From assembly GCF_964340395.1 (NCBI RefSeq), contig NC_135551.1, forward strand, positions 31,609,955 through 31,673,954: 64,000 bases of DNA, in the 5' to 3' direction. This DNA comes from Glandiceps talaboti. Lineage: Eukaryota > Hemichordata > Enteropneusta > Spengelidae. A program made the position numbers and the translations under genes. Positions within the stretch are counted from its first letter, which is position 1. Each line of letters opens with the position of its first letter. Of the stretch, positions 51,201 through 62,445 are shown piece after piece. Under the pieces are notes generated by a model. It had not been told where the DNA came from and searched no databases. It saw nothing but the letters and a program-made list of their open reading frames with translations.

Positions 51201-53538
51201 TATAAAATGATTTTAACCGTTACTATGTACGAATACTGTATACACAATCATGATATTTTGTATAAAATGATTTTAACATTTACTATGTACGAATACTGTA
51301 TACACATGATATTTTGTATAAAATGATTTTAACATTTACTATGCACGAATACTGTATGCACATGATATTTTGTATAAAATGATTTTAACATTTACTATGT
51401 ACGAATACTGTATACACATGATATTTTGTATAAAATGATTTTAACATTTACTATGTACGAATACTGTATACACACTCATGATATTTTGTATAAAATGATT
51501 TTAACATTTACTATGTACGAATACTGTATACACATGATATTTTGTATAAAAATGATTATGACATTTACTATGTACGAATACTGTATACACATGATATTTT
51601 GTATAAAATGATTTTAACATTTACTATGTATGAATACTGTATACACACTCATGATATTTTGTATAAAAATGATTTTAACATTTACTATGTACGAATACTG
51701 TATACACAATCATGATATTTTGTATAAAAATGATTTTAACATTTACTATGTATGAATACTGTATACACATGATATTTTGTATAAAATGATTTTAACATTT
51801 ACTATGTACGAATACTGTATACACATGATATTTTGTATAAAATGATTTTAACATTTACTATGTACGAATACTGTATACACACTCATGATATTTTGTATAA
51901 AATGATTATGACATTTACTATGTACGAATACTGTATACACAATCATGATATTTTGTATAAAAATGATTTTAACATTTACTATGTACGAATACTGTATACA
52001 CAATCATGATATTTTGTATAAAATGATTTTAACATTTACTATGTACGAATACTGTATACACACTCATGATATTTTGTATAAAATGATTATGACATTTACT
52101 ATGTACGAATACTGTATACACAATCATGATATTTTGTATAAAAATGATTTTAACATTTACTATGTACGAATACTGTATACACAATCATGATATTTTGTAT
52201 AAAATGATTTTAACATTTACTATGTACGAATACTGTATACACAATCATGATATTTTGTATAAAATGATTTTAACATTTACTATGTATGAATACTGTATAC
52301 ACATGATATTTTGTATAAAATGATTTTAACATTTACTATGTACGAATACTGTATACACATGATATTCTAAATCTGCATGTACATGTATGTGCTGACTGAG
52401 AAACACTTTTAATTTTATAAGCTGGCACTTTTTGTCGTTATTCCTGCTGTAACTTGAATGTTTCATGATAATATGTGTGCATCTTTTGTGATCAATAAGT
52501 GCAAACTGTGTGCAATACAGCTGACTTGTGTGCCCAATAAAAATGAAGTCCTTGAAAATAGAACACACTACAGAATCTATGCATGAGATACCGATCCTCC
52601 CCATTCTACAAATAGCCAAGAAGCCACACTATTGTTTATTACACGGTTGACACAAATTGCCTAACAGAGAGCTATTTCAGTAACTGCTTATGGACTTCAT
52701 TTACCAGATTTAGAATAGCTGCAAGCTATCTATAGATAACATTACAGAGAGAAGTAACTTTATAACTTGACTTCTGTGTAGGATTTCTAGAACATGTCAC
52801 ATTTCTGATAGAACATACACCATCTATTTCAATGAATTGGAATTATAGTTTTTTAGAAAGTCAATCTCAATGCACTGCCATGGTTACAGTCATGAGGGAT
52901 AAACTCAATATGGAAGGAAAGAGGCATGATTTTTTATAAACTTTCCTTGTCTAATTTATTTGAAAACTATCATTTCTTTCTGTTCAAGAATCAAATAGTT
53001 TAAGAAATTGGTAAATAACAATTGTATGATTGAGCTTCAGTGTACCGGTATGTGTATGTCACATGTATATATGTGTGTGTATACATTCATGTATGTATCA
53101 GTGTGTGTGTGTGTGTATGCATATGCATCTGCGTGTGTACATGAGACACTTGTCTGTACATACATGTATATGTACCACTATATAATATGCATAAACATAT
53201 ATTAAAATACAAATGTATGTATCCATATAAATGAAAGAACTGTATGATCAGTGACTGTCTATACACTGTGATTATATTGGTTGAAATTTAAGTAAAACGG
53301 ATTGATAGATTGATGTACATGGACCAAGAGGAGGAAATCCGGTGTCTACTAGAGGACACATGTACACTTCAAATAAATCTTACCTTGTCCATACTAGCTG
53401 TGTTCAATCTCATAATTGATGCATGAGCTAATCTGTCAAACACTGTCCTCATTGCCTTCTTAGAATACGCATCCTGTGGCTTGAACAATTCATCCATAAA
53501 TCTCTTGTTGAACATTGTACCAATGATATCATGCATAA
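36877..53538 (-). CDS. OSCP1: OSCP1 (organic solute carrier partner 1), 8 exons, first coding exon(s) missing
   Basis: Minus-strand exons in transcript order: 53538-53384, 50548-50381, 45131-45051, 43542-43439, 42516-42315, 41659-41520, 40741-40678, 36993-36877, with stop TAA at 36879-36877. All junctions are GT-AG and in phase, giving 342 residues plus stop. Family signatures are MFNKRFMDELFKP, YSKKAMRTVFDRLAHASIMR, LYDLMTMAFKYQ, GEFQIIRQTLLEFFQDMHIR, FLKDKVQNSNGRFALPV, LGTNMYNVSRPVETQ, GFRINLF, SKGDDLLELMD. Vertebrate OSCP1 is about 380 residues and its first coding exon gives about 37, which agrees with the missing N-terminus. OSCP1 was described as a modulator of organic solute transport, with testis and cilium links. 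Its biochemical role is not settled. Introns here are heavily loaded with minisatellites and MITEs. Confidence 0.95.
37070..38447. repeat. Variable minisatellite with palindromic CTTACAATGTTGTAAG cores, OSCP1 last intron
   Basis: Units of about 33-41 bp are built from AACTATGGTATACTTCTACT, ACAGACTTACAATG and TTGTAAG. Long units carry the perfect palindrome CTTACAATGTTGTAAG. Short units (ACAGACAATGTTGTAA) have lost half of it. The two types are interspersed, so the array is a mosaic. It begins about 75 bp from the last OSCP1 exon. Confidence 0.93.
38448..38665. repeat. 57-bp tandem array, about four units
   Basis: Units of GAGAGTAGATGGACAGTGAC then TGATAGGGAATTGGACAAGG follow directly on the previous array in the same OSCP1 intron. 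Confidence 0.9.
38666..40260. other. OSCP1 last intron, no recognised feature
   Basis: About 1.6 kb of AT-rich intron. The 122-codon plus-strand frame at 39053 has no family motifs and is judged to be chance. Confidence 0.55.
40280..40390. repeat. (CAGA)n microsatellite
   Basis: An imperfect then pure tetranucleotide array, ending about 290 bp from the OSCP1 exon at 40678-40741, in the last intron. Confidence 0.95.
40505..40605. mobile_element. MITE-like element, family of copy A, partial
   Basis: Starts with GTATAATTATGTTATTC and TTCTTCATTCAG, as at 10336. It continues with a related half-arm (AAAACACTCTGACTATAAGG, then TTTGTCACTAC) shared with 57774-57857. The second arm is not evident. 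Confidence 0.5.
40745..41060. repeat. Compound array: (ATTC)n-(AGAC)n in three larger units
   Basis: Three units of about 100-120 bp. Each runs ACAATTGAAATG, (ATTC)n, (AGAC)n, GGGTCAT(C/T)AGTTATGTCTAG. It lies next to the OSCP1 exon at 40678-40741, upstream in the direction of transcription. A minisatellite unit thus contains two microsatellites that vary in length between units. Confidence 0.9.
41159..41345. mobile_element. Partial copy of the TTAA foldback element
   Basis: Begins TTTAAGTGGGAAAGCCACTCC and then follows the left half of the 44463-44881 element (GGAAATGATGCTTTCATA, CTGGAGAGTCA, AGACATGAATA). It lacks the right arm and is diverged. Confidence 0.65.
41846..42088. mobile_element. 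Palindromic MITE, copy 1 (OSCP1 intron)
   Basis: Terminal arms AGTGGCCATACGGATGAGG (41847) and CTCATCCATATGGCCACT (to 42087) are inverted. Similarity continues inward (ATTTATTTT, AATTTA-type tracts). A second copy lies at 42586-42890. No ORF. Confidence 0.85.
42586..42890. mobile_element. Palindromic MITE, copy 2 (OSCP1 intron)
   Basis: Starts AAGTGGCCATATGGATGAGG and ends CGTCATCCATATGGCAAATT. The inner arms ATGGCTTCCTACTTGAAAAA and TTTTTTAAGCAGTAGGCCAT show that it folds back over most of its length. GACTTAGTCAATCTTATTTC, with its inverse, forms the centre. It is the same family as 41846-42088, and the two copies lie on either side of OSCP1 exon 42315-42516. Confidence 0.85.
43547..44458. 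other. OSCP1 intron, no recognised feature
   Basis: About 0.9 kb of intron, with a short near-repeat CCAGCTGCTAACACATACCG / CCAGTTGCAAATATATACTG at about 44221 and 44322. Nothing else is recognised. Confidence 0.45.
44463..44881. mobile_element. 419-bp TTAA-flanked foldback MITE
   Basis: Left end TGGGGAACAACACTCCAGG and right end (inverted) AGGGGAACACCACTCTAGG match, and pairing continues for about 75 bp at the ends. The inner section folds again (AGACATGAATATTTATTAGA, with its inverse up to about 44720). TTAA is present on both sides (44459-44462 and 44882-44885), the target-site duplication typical of piggyBac-type elements. No ORF, so it is non-autonomous. A partial relative lies at 41159-41345. 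Confidence 0.85.
45234..47517. repeat. 51-bp minisatellite, about 45 units, OSCP1 intron
   Basis: The unit is TATGCCCAATAGCAATGTAG, TCTAAGAATACTGTCTATTA, CTATGGCTACG. The period is 17 codons and no common unit carries a stop on the minus strand, so a 741-codon frame appears. It is not a gene: it lies between OSCP1 exons 50548-50381 and 45131-45051 and consists only of the repeat. Variant sites (ATGGCTACG/AGG/ACA, CCCAAT/CCAAAT, ACTATGG/CCATGG) are shuffled among units. Confidence 0.97.
47940..48080. repeat. (CATA)n with (CATG)n microsatellite, duplication copy 1
   Basis: A TGCA/CATG block followed by CATA units. It is the counterpart of the longer array at 49470-49770. A (CAGA)n run follows at about 48195-48255. 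Confidence 0.93.
48371..49101. repeat. 49-bp minisatellite, about 15 units
   Basis: The unit is AGCAGTTAGCTGACTGTCAG, CAAGATTACGTACATACATC, ATTACATGT. A shorter set of about six units lies at 50051-50320 in the second copy of the duplication. Some units lack the GATTACGTAC segment. Confidence 0.93.
49470..49770. repeat. (CATA)n microsatellite, about 290 bp, duplication copy 2
   Basis: A nearly pure CATA array, about twice as long as its counterpart in copy 1. It is open in several frames on both strands. All of those frames are artefacts. Confidence 0.97.
50791..52367. repeat. 56-60-bp minisatellite, about 27 units, OSCP1 intron
   Basis: The unit is TGATATTTTGTATAAAATGA, TTTTAACATTTACTATGTAC, GAATACTGTATACACA. 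Some units carry an inserted CTCA or ATCA. It lies in the intron between exons 53384 and 50548. The short plus-strand frames are repeat artefacts. Confidence 0.95.
52368..53383. other. OSCP1 intron, no recognised feature
   Basis: About 1 kb of AT-rich intron with a small TG-rich run near 53098-53140. Nothing else is recognised. Confidence 0.5.
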
Positions 53539-54437
53539 CTGTAGAAAGATAAACATATACAGAAGACAAGATTAGGTCAATACTTACTAGTTAATAAACT
53601 TATTATGTTTGGGACACCCTACCCCCTCGCCAATCTCTCCACCCCCAACCTGTAACACCATCCTTCCCTTATCCGTATCAGATACTGCCACTCTAAGTCA
53701 TTTTTCCAGTATTATAGCTCCTATCCAAATCATTATTACTGGAAAATTGATGTCTCACAGTCACAGCTAGCTTAATAGAAATGGTATTTGGTAAGTAACA
53801 TATATATCTACCCAATATTTAGGTAGGCTTACATGTATTTTGAATAACATTAAACTTGTTTGTGTCATAAGTTAAAAACAATGACAATTGTTTGAAGTTA
53901 TGAGTTGTCATCAAATAAAATAGAATACATGAAATTCTATGTCTCAGTGTATTTTTTTTTTTCAATAAGAAGATCCAATTCAAGACATGAAGATGCATTC
54001 ATTTGGTTCAATACTCAGAACATTTAGACTGTGAAGAACATATTGTTCATGGTTCCATGAAATAACAGGACAGTATAAAATAGTAATGTTACTTTAGAAT
54101 GTTCAAACTTTTACACCGTTATTTCTAAATCGATGCTGGCAGTTTTGATGGCAAAGATATGTAAAATGTCATTATATATTTCCCAAAATCAAATCTCAAT
54201 ATTATAACATCCATGGTTACTTTGCCTTGGTGGTTGTATACAATATTTATACACAGATAGACAAAAGCAAGACAACAAAAGAAGCCCACCCTGCACATAA
54301 ATCTTTAGTGTTTTTAATACTATAAGCTCTCAGTGACATCATAAATATCAATCAATATTTTATTAAGTTCTATTAACTTAATTGAGCACTGCTCCATCAA
54401 AATTTCAACATTCAAGAAAGTAAATATACATGTAACA

Positions 54438-54440
54438 CAC

Positions 54441-54512
<72 letters not shown>
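54438..54512. repeat. (CAGA)n-(CA)n microsatellite
   Basis: A short tetranucleotide run passing directly into CA dinucleotides. Confidence 0.93.
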
Positions 54513-54765
54513 ACTAGGGTAATACAAATTACTTTTCACAATGTACATGTATACATGAAACTATTAAAACTGAACACATTTGCTCTATACAACATTCATA
54601 TGATTGTGTACATTTCTCAATACATTGAAATAATTTGCATACAGGTGTACATGTGATTGTTCAATACACTGGTAATGCCACATATTGTTTCTTCATCCTC
54701 ATTGTTAAGTAGTTAATATATTGGCAATCAATACCAATCTTACATTAACTTCACAATGTTTACAC

Positions 54766-54978
54766 TTAACCCATTCAGTACTGAAAACTTTGCCGCCAAA
54801 ATTATTTGAACAAAATTCTTGTTTTATGTAAGTTTTTGGCATAAATCAACTTCATTTTAGACTGGAATTAAAGAAATGTTACTTCCTAATAAAGTAATAT
54901 TATTGTAATTATGAAAATGTCCACATAAATTGGGTACCAAAATTATTTAAAACTCGTCTCCAGTCATGAAAGGGTTAA
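54766..54978. mobile_element. MITE-like element with TTAACCC ends
   Basis: Left end TTAACCCATTCAGTACTG and inverted right end TTAACCCTTTCATGACTG match at most positions. CCAAAATTATTT occurs inside both ends. It is 213 bp with no ORF. Confidence 0.6.
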
Positions 54979-55130
54979 AGAAAGCCAATATTCTACTTTA
55001 AGTCTTAGAAAATATTTAGAGACATTACATTAATTCTTAGGAAATTTAGCAATTGTTGTACCTGTCAACATTTTATAATATCAAAGTCTCTATTTGTAGA
55101 ATCTATTGACCAATCATAATATTACAAGAA

Positions 55131-56508
55131 TGTAGACTGTAAGATACGACACGTGCCACGCTCAGCCAGCACTGATAAGGCTGAACAACACGCCACGCTC
55201 AGCCAGCACTGATAGGGCTGAACAACACGCCATGCTCAGCCAGCAGGCTGAACAACACGCCACGCTCAGCCAGCACTGATAGGGCTGAACAACACGCCAC
55301 GCTCAGCCAGCAGGCTGAACAACATGCCACACTCAGCCAGCACTGATAGGGCTGAACAACACGCCACGCTCAGCCAGCAGGCTGAACAACACACCACGCT
55401 CAGCCAGCACTGATAGGGCTGAACAACACGCCATGCTCAGCCAGCAGGCTGAACAACACGCCACGCTCAGCCAGCACTGATAAGGCTGAACAACACGCCA
55501 CACTCAGCCAGCAGTGATAAGGCTGAACAACACGCCACGCTCAGCCAGCACTGATAGGGCTGAACAACACGCCATGCTCAGCCAGCAGGCTGAACAACAC
55601 GCCACACTCAGCCAGCAGTGATAAGGCTGAACAACACGCCACATTCAGCCAGCACTGATAAGGCTGAACAACACGCCACGCTCAGCCAGCACTGATAAGG
55701 CTGAACAACACGCCACATTCAGCCAGCACTGATAGGGCTGAACAACACGCCACATTCAGCCAGCACTGATAAGGCTGAACAACACGCCACACTCAGCCAG
55801 CAGTGATAAGGCTGAACAACACGCCATGCTCAGCCAGCACTGATAAGGCTGAACAACACGCCACATTCAGCCAGCACTGATAAGGCTGAACAACACGCCA
55901 CGCTCAGCCAGCACTGATAAGGCTGAACAACACGCCACGCTCAGCCAGCACTGATAAGGCTGAACAACACGCCACACTCAGCCAGCACTGATAAGGCTGA
56001 ACAACACGCCACATTCAGCCAGCACTGATAAGGCTGAACAACACGCCACGCTCAGCCAGCACTGATAAGGCTGAACAACACGCCACGCTCAGCCAGCACT
56101 GATAAGGCTGAACAACACGCCACACTCAGCCAGCACTGATAAGGCTGAACAACGCGCCACGCTCAGCCAGCACTGATAAGGCTGAACAACACGCCACGCT
56201 CAGCCAGCACTGATAAGGCTGAACAACACGCCACATTCAGCCAGCAGTGATAAGGCTGAACAACACGCCACACTCAGCCAGCACTGATAAGGCTGAACAA
56301 CACGCCACACTCAGCCAGCACTGATAAGGCTGAACAACACGCCACATTCAGCCAGCACTGATAAGGCTGAACAACACGCCACGCTCAGCCAGCACTGATA
56401 AGGCTGAACAACACGCCACGCTCAGCCAGCACTGATAAGGCTGAACAACACGCCACATTCAGCCAGCAGTGATAAGGCTGAACAACACGACATATCTTAC
56501 AGTCTAAC
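55131..56508. repeat. 37-bp hairpin minisatellite enclosed by an inverted repeat
   Basis: Roughly 37 units of CACGCCACGCTCAGCCAGCA then CTGATAAGGCTGAACAA. Short 28-bp units lack CTGATAAGG and sit mainly in the 5' third. Every unit contains TCAGCC and GGCTGA as inverted arms. The array is flanked by TAGACTGTAAGATACGAC on the left and, inverted, TTAGACTGTAAGATATGTCG on the right, so the whole may be one foldback element with a tandem core. Confidence 0.9.
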
Positions 56509-57773
56509 AAGAATAAGCATTAAACCAGAAACTATACAATCAAATCCAATACTCGTATAACAATTGAATGAACTGGTAAACCAAATGGTTACCATGGTAA
56601 TGAAGGAAAGTATGACCTTCACGTATTCAGATTGTCTTGAGGTCAATTTGTAAATAAAATAACACGATGTCCAAAAATTAAGTCCTGAAACATCATCGTT
56701 ACTGAAAATCATAAGTTAAAATCTCTCATTACCATGGAAACAGAGAAGATTTCTTTTCTATACTAACTTGCTTTCAAATATAACCTAGTATACACATTTA
56801 CATACGAAACATCAGTCAATTATCAGTATGTATGTTAATGGGTCCCACTACTGCTAAAACAACTTCTACACACTGACAAACTCCATTAGCAAGCCTTTTT
56901 TCCTGAAGTGAAAGCTTTTAAATAATAATTGTAAAATATCATATCACTCTGTGAGATGTGAAATTATTATACTAACAAAGTCCCTAAGGCTATTCAACAC
57001 ATTATATAACAGATGAATTCATATCAAAACATACTTTCCAAATCAATAAACGAGTCACATTAATCTAGCCAAAGACGGTATATTTCATTTCAAGCTAAGG
57101 ATTTCCATATGTGGAATAATCCATTGCATTGTAGGAGTCATAGGTTCATGGTTTTGTATTTTGAGATCCGGTAGATCTTTTTTAAATCATGAGCATATTA
57201 TAAGAAACATGCACATCAATACATCTAAGTCAATGAAAGATTTTTGTATCCAAATACAATGTAAAGACTTGACATCAAGTAACAGTTCATAATAATAATG
57301 AACTTCCACTCCTATTACACAAAATGGTGTATTTTATGCATTTCTAAAGCTTTCCTTACTTTGCCAGAATACATCATTTCATATCAATGTGTTATTGATT
57401 GATAATTCAGTAGAATTTATAATATTGATTTCATCACGTTATCAAAGAAATATAATTTAGACAACACATACATAATAAAATGACATGTAATTTCATCTTC
57501 ATTTTTCTTCTTAATTCTATGACCTACATACATTGTACCCAGGTACATACAGTGAGGCTTTAGCGCATTAATCCCTCTAAAATGTTAAAAATTAAAGGTG
57601 TACAAAAATCTTTGACATTGAAAAATGTACATTTTTGTAATTTCACCATCTACTTTCACATTTATTTCCAGGTTTAACATCTTGGAATTCTTTACAGCAG
57701 TACTTCCAATCAAAGGCAAATTTAATTACATGTACATATTATTCCTCCATACTTTTTCTCTGATCCACCAAGG

Positions 57774-57857
57774 AAAATATGAGTAACCTAAGGGGCTTTG
57801 TCACTACGAGACGCGAGATAAGTAGTGATAAATTCCTTTAGTCATGAGTATTTTTTT
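57774..57857. mobile_element. MITE-like hairpin element, family of copy A
   Basis: Arms AAAATATGAGTAACCTAAGG (from 57774) and, inverted, AAAATACTCATGACTAAAGG (right side, to about 57857) pair imperfectly. Inner arms TTTGTCACTAC and GTAGTGATAAA pair closely. The right flank ATGAGTATTTTTTTAATCG recurs near 2601. Confidence 0.6.
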
Positions 57858-58436
57858 AATCGAATTACACACAATCAGTCACTGCACATGACGTAATCAA
57901 GTACTGCTTGATGTAAGAGACAGTTAAGTATCAATAAATTAATACTTTTGAAAATCAGGAAGATGTACATGTACTAACAACTAGAAAAAAGTAGTGATCA
58001 TTAACTATCCATGCAATGCAAATATATTATTTAGTTTTTGTTCTTTACCATCTGCATCTCTGATTATAAAAGTATATTTTCATGAATTCTTCAAATTTTG
58101 CCTTAAAGTATCAAATTATATTATGCATCAATAATCAAACCATCTTCAACAACCTGGTTGATCGAACAATTTTTATACTGGCTTTCCAGCGAAGACTCTC
58201 GGATCCCAAAACTTTTACTCTTTGATTTTAATTATCCAGTTTAAAGATATTTCTAGAAAGCAGTGACAAGAGTGTTATTAACTTCTTGCACCTATACATT
58301 CAAATAAAATGCATTCAACTGGTAACTGAGTTACAAATCCAGGTATAAGTATGTCTCACTCTATCAATCTCCATGTATAATATCTACATTAAAGTTCCAA
58401 TAAAGCAAAGATTCATAAGTACAACCAGTATAGTGC

Positions 58437-58690
58437 CAATAGGGAACTTGCAATCCACACTAAGCATGCTCAGACGCAAAGGACTATGGGATTATCTGTG
58501 GTTATCGCAATACCTAATCAGGAGTTACCGATAAAATAAACCTCCCACAATGGTCAGGGTAACTATGAATTGATTATTTGTTGTTACAAACAATGTAACA
58601 ATATTGCTTACAATACTAATTGATTAGTATTTATTATCGCATTTCCCATAATGCAACGTTCAACATGGCGGGTTTGCAAGTTCCCTATTG
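58437..58690. mobile_element. 254-bp MITE with perfect 17-bp terminal inverted repeats
   Basis: CAATAGGGAACTTGCAA at 58437-58453 and its exact reverse complement at 58674-58690. The inside has CTATGGGATTATC against ATTTCCCATAATG, which are partly inverted, and an ACATGGCGGG motif near the right end. No ORF. Confidence 0.8.
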
Positions 58691-59612
58691 TGTCCAGATT
58701 GACATGACCTATGTGTGAGCCTTGAGGCTTGCAAAAGAACTATTCAATCCAAACAAGATATTATGTAAATCTCTTTACTGTCTAAACCTATGTTGGAAGC
58801 CAACAAAGTGTACATGTATGGAAAAGGTACTGTAACAAATAGGAACACAACAACTGGATAGCATGTTAATAATTCCATGTAAATTCATTTTTAAAAATGA
58901 CATATAATTCTTAGTGTCACACATAGATCATGAAAGTTGACTATCATGTCCAGACTATATTCAGGATGCCACTTGATGGTAACTTTACACTTAAATTCCT
59001 TTAATCTATTCACCCAGTGCTCACATTTGTATATCAAGACTTGTATGTGAAACGAAGACCAGAAGCCACAGGGCAAAGTGGTCAACATGCATGTACATGT
59101 ATTCCGGTTGTCTTAGAGATCTCCCTAAACACAAAAATACAATGATGTCTTTCTTAACTGTACACAGAGTGCCTAGAGGAATGACTTAATTTGAATGGCT
59201 TTTGTCTTCTTTCTTAACAGTCAACTGGACAAGTAAACCTGGTCATTCTTTTCAAATATAACTACACATGTAAGGGTGCAAAGTTAGAGATAAAACAGAC
59301 CCTAAAATGTAGTAAAACCACTGATGTTTCAACTCTTTACAATCAGTGAAAGCTAGGTGACTGTGTTTACAAAGTCACCTTGCTTCAACATATTGTAAAA
59401 GTGACTTGACAATGTATTGACAAAATGGCCACAAGAGAAAATAGTGAAATAGCACATAACTTGCAAAACTAAATCTATACAGGATTGTTGTAGATTGCTG
59501 CACAATTTGAACTTAATTTCACACCTTCCTCACCTTAATGAAATACATCCAGTGCAATACATTGTTATAATGGTTGTAACTGGTTTATCAGTTTATATAA
59601 TATGTACATTGT

Positions 59613-59627
59613 ATGCATGTGTGTGTG

Positions 59628-59684
<57 letters not shown>

Positions 59685-59755
59685 GGGTACATCTGTGTCT
59701 GTGTGTCTGTCTATGTGTATGTGTGTGTATCTGTGTATGTCTGTCTGTGTGTGTA

Positions 59756-59791
<36 letters not shown>

Positions 59792-59815
59792 TGTGTCTGT
59801 GTATCTATATGTGTA
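59613..59815. repeat. (TCTG)n and (TG)n microsatellite
   Basis: A TCTG block at about 59630-59684 and mixed TG/TCTG to about 59815. Cys/Val/Ser frames here are artefacts. Confidence 0.95.
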
Positions 59816-60276
59816 CTGACTCCATAATTGAATAAATATCATCTTCTACAAGGCATAGGGCGTAAATTCTGACCCCAACATATACACATTAATAAATTAT
59901 AATGCAGATATTACCAGCTAATAAAAAGGTTTATGAATATCATATATCACAGATAACAAATATCCTCATTTACCATAAACTATAACTAATATTAATATCT
60001 AACGATATAATATAAAGAGATGACTATAAATACTTTTATTCCCACGATATTTATCTTTGGACTAAACTATCTATATTTATACAATTATATTATCACATCA
60101 TTCTTTATTTCCCTGGATATCTATTTAGTTAGTATTTATGTTGACACATGTAAAAGACTGTCAGAAGTACAAAGAATACTTAAATAATCATCACAAAATA
60201 AACACATAACACAATGCAGTGGTACATGTGATGACACAAAAATCAGAATGAAAAAAAGACCACTTTTCAATCAAAT

Positions 60277-60425
60277 GACCATGTTGAACGGAAATATGTG
60301 CAGTTGAAACTTTGCAAAGAAATATGTGATGTTAAGAAATTTTACAAAGACAAAACAGAATCACAATTTCAAACTGGTAATATATGTGATGCATGGAAGA
60401 GACTGAAGACTTTAACTGGACTTGT
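60277..60425 (+). pseudogene. LINE ORF2 fragment (linker before RT)
   Basis: The frame reads DHVERKYVQLKLC, then KKFYKDKTESQFQTGN, then DAWKRLKTLTG. The K-x-Y-x-x-K-x-E-x-x-F...AWKGLKTLTG pattern is typical of the region just before the RT in CR1/L2/Rex-type LINE ORF2 proteins. Coding similarity stops at about 60425. It may be of the same class as the RT relic at 27649-27804. Confidence 0.65.
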
Positions 60426-60499
60426 AGCGTGTATCTTCATAAGAATGGCAGAATTGCTCATGAACATGGGTCATTTAGATTTCAAAAGAAATTCCCATG

Positions 60500-60965
60500 T
60501 AGCAATTATAGACAATCAACACAGCTATTTACATGTCACATACTGGTTATAGACAATCAACACAGCTATTTACATGTCATATACTGGTTATAGCAACAAT
60601 CAACACAGCTATTTACATGTCACATACTGGTTATAGCAACAATCAACACAGCTATTTACATGTCACATACTGGTTATAGCAACAATCAACACAGCCATTT
60701 ACATGTCATATACTGGTTATAGACAATCAACACAGCCATTTACATGTCATATACTGGTTATAGACAATCAACACAGCTATTTACATGTCATATACTGGTT
60801 ATAGACAATCAACACAGCTATTTACATGTCACATACTGGTTATAGACAATCAACACAGCTATTTACATGTCACATACTGGTTATAGACAATCAACACAGC
60901 TATTTACATGTCACATACTGGTTATAGACAATCAACACAGCTATTTACATGTCACATACTGGTTA
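60500..60965. repeat. 41-44-bp minisatellite, about 11 units
   Basis: The unit is AGACAATCAACACAGCTATT then TACATGTCACATACTGGTTAT. Some units carry AGCAACAATC in place of AGACAATC. The array starts about 75 bp after the LINE fragment. Confidence 0.93.
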
Positions 60966-61375
60966 GTAATTAGTATTATTGCCTATGCACCATTGATTAC
61001 TTGAATTGGTCTGCATGCATACAGCATTGGTATTTGCATTGAAGCACTCGATCAGTACCAAAAACATTATTGCATATTTGTATGCAAATGAGTATGTGAT
61101 CATTCCTTGCACACAAAGTAGAGTGAATGCACAGCATAATAATTTTTAGGGATTTTTAAACATATGTAATCATAACAAAACCTCATGTCATCAAATATGA
61201 GTGCCAGTGTGGGTACTCTGAGTATTTTCCAGTGCAGCCACAGAGAACACCGCAAGCATTCATACAAATATTTATCTATATTTCCTGGGGCTGTTTTTGA
61301 TTTTACTATTTACCTCATAAATTAAATATCATATTGTACTGAAATGTTATTACCCTGATTTGTAATTCACATGGA

Positions 61376-62187
61376 TTACATATTCATCTACATGTACATT
61401 GTGATATGCTTTCCATATTACATAATACATGTACATTGTGATATGATTTCCATATTACATATTCATCTACATGTACATTGTGATATACTTTCCATATTAC
61501 ATATTCATCTACATGTACATTGTGATATACTTTCCATATAAAATTACATATTCATCTACAAGTAAATTGTGATATACTTTCCATATAAAATTACATATTC
61601 ATCTACATGTACATTGTGATATACTTTCCATATAAAATTACATATTCATCTACATGTACATTGTGATATGCTTTCCATATTACATATTCATCTACAAGTA
61701 AATTGTGATATGCTTTCCATATAAAATTACATATTCATCTACAAGTAAATTGTGATATGCTTTCCATATAGAATTACATATTCATCTACATGTACATTGT
61801 GATATGCTTTCCATATAGAATTACATATTCATCTACATGTACATTGTGATATACTTTCCATATAAAATTACATATTCATCTACATGTACATTGTGATATA
61901 CTTTCCATATTACATATTCATCTACATGTACATTGTGATATACTTTCCATATAAAATTACATATTCATCTACATGTACATTGTGATATACTTTCCATATA
62001 AAATTACATATTCATCTACATGTACATTGTGATATGCTTTCCATATTACATATTCATCTACAAGTAAATTGTGATATGCTTTCCATATAAAATTACATAT
62101 TCATCTACAAGTAAATTGTGATATGCTTTCCATATAGAATTACATATTCATCTACATGTACATTGTGATATGCTTTCCATATTACAT
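61376..62187. repeat. 41-47-bp minisatellite, about 18 units
   Basis: The unit is TACATATTCATCTACATGTA, CATTGTGATATACTTTCCAT, ATAAAAT. Variants are ACAAGTAAATTG for ACATGTACATTG, TATGC for TATAC, and presence or absence of ATAAAAT. Variant runs recur in the same order (for example near 61640-61790 and 62000-62150), which suggests a block duplication. Confidence 0.93.
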
Positions 62188-62334
62188 CAGTCAGCAAACC
62201 CAAGATGGACTATAAAAATAAGGCATAACCATAGTCATATTAATATGACTACATGTATGGTTGAACTACAAGGCTGTCTAACGGCCACCAATCACACAAA
62301 ATGAGTAACAACATAATACAACACAACACACTTC

Positions 62335-62445
62335 TATGTACATGAAGTTTATTACTGCATAGCCTTACTTGTATGTACATGAAGTTTATTACTGCATAGC
62401 CTTACTTGTATGTACATGTAGTTTATTACTACATAGCCTTACTTG
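62335..62445. repeat. 37-bp triplication
   Basis: Three units of TATGTACATGAAGTTTATTA then CTGCATAGCCTTACTTG. Confidence 0.9.
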
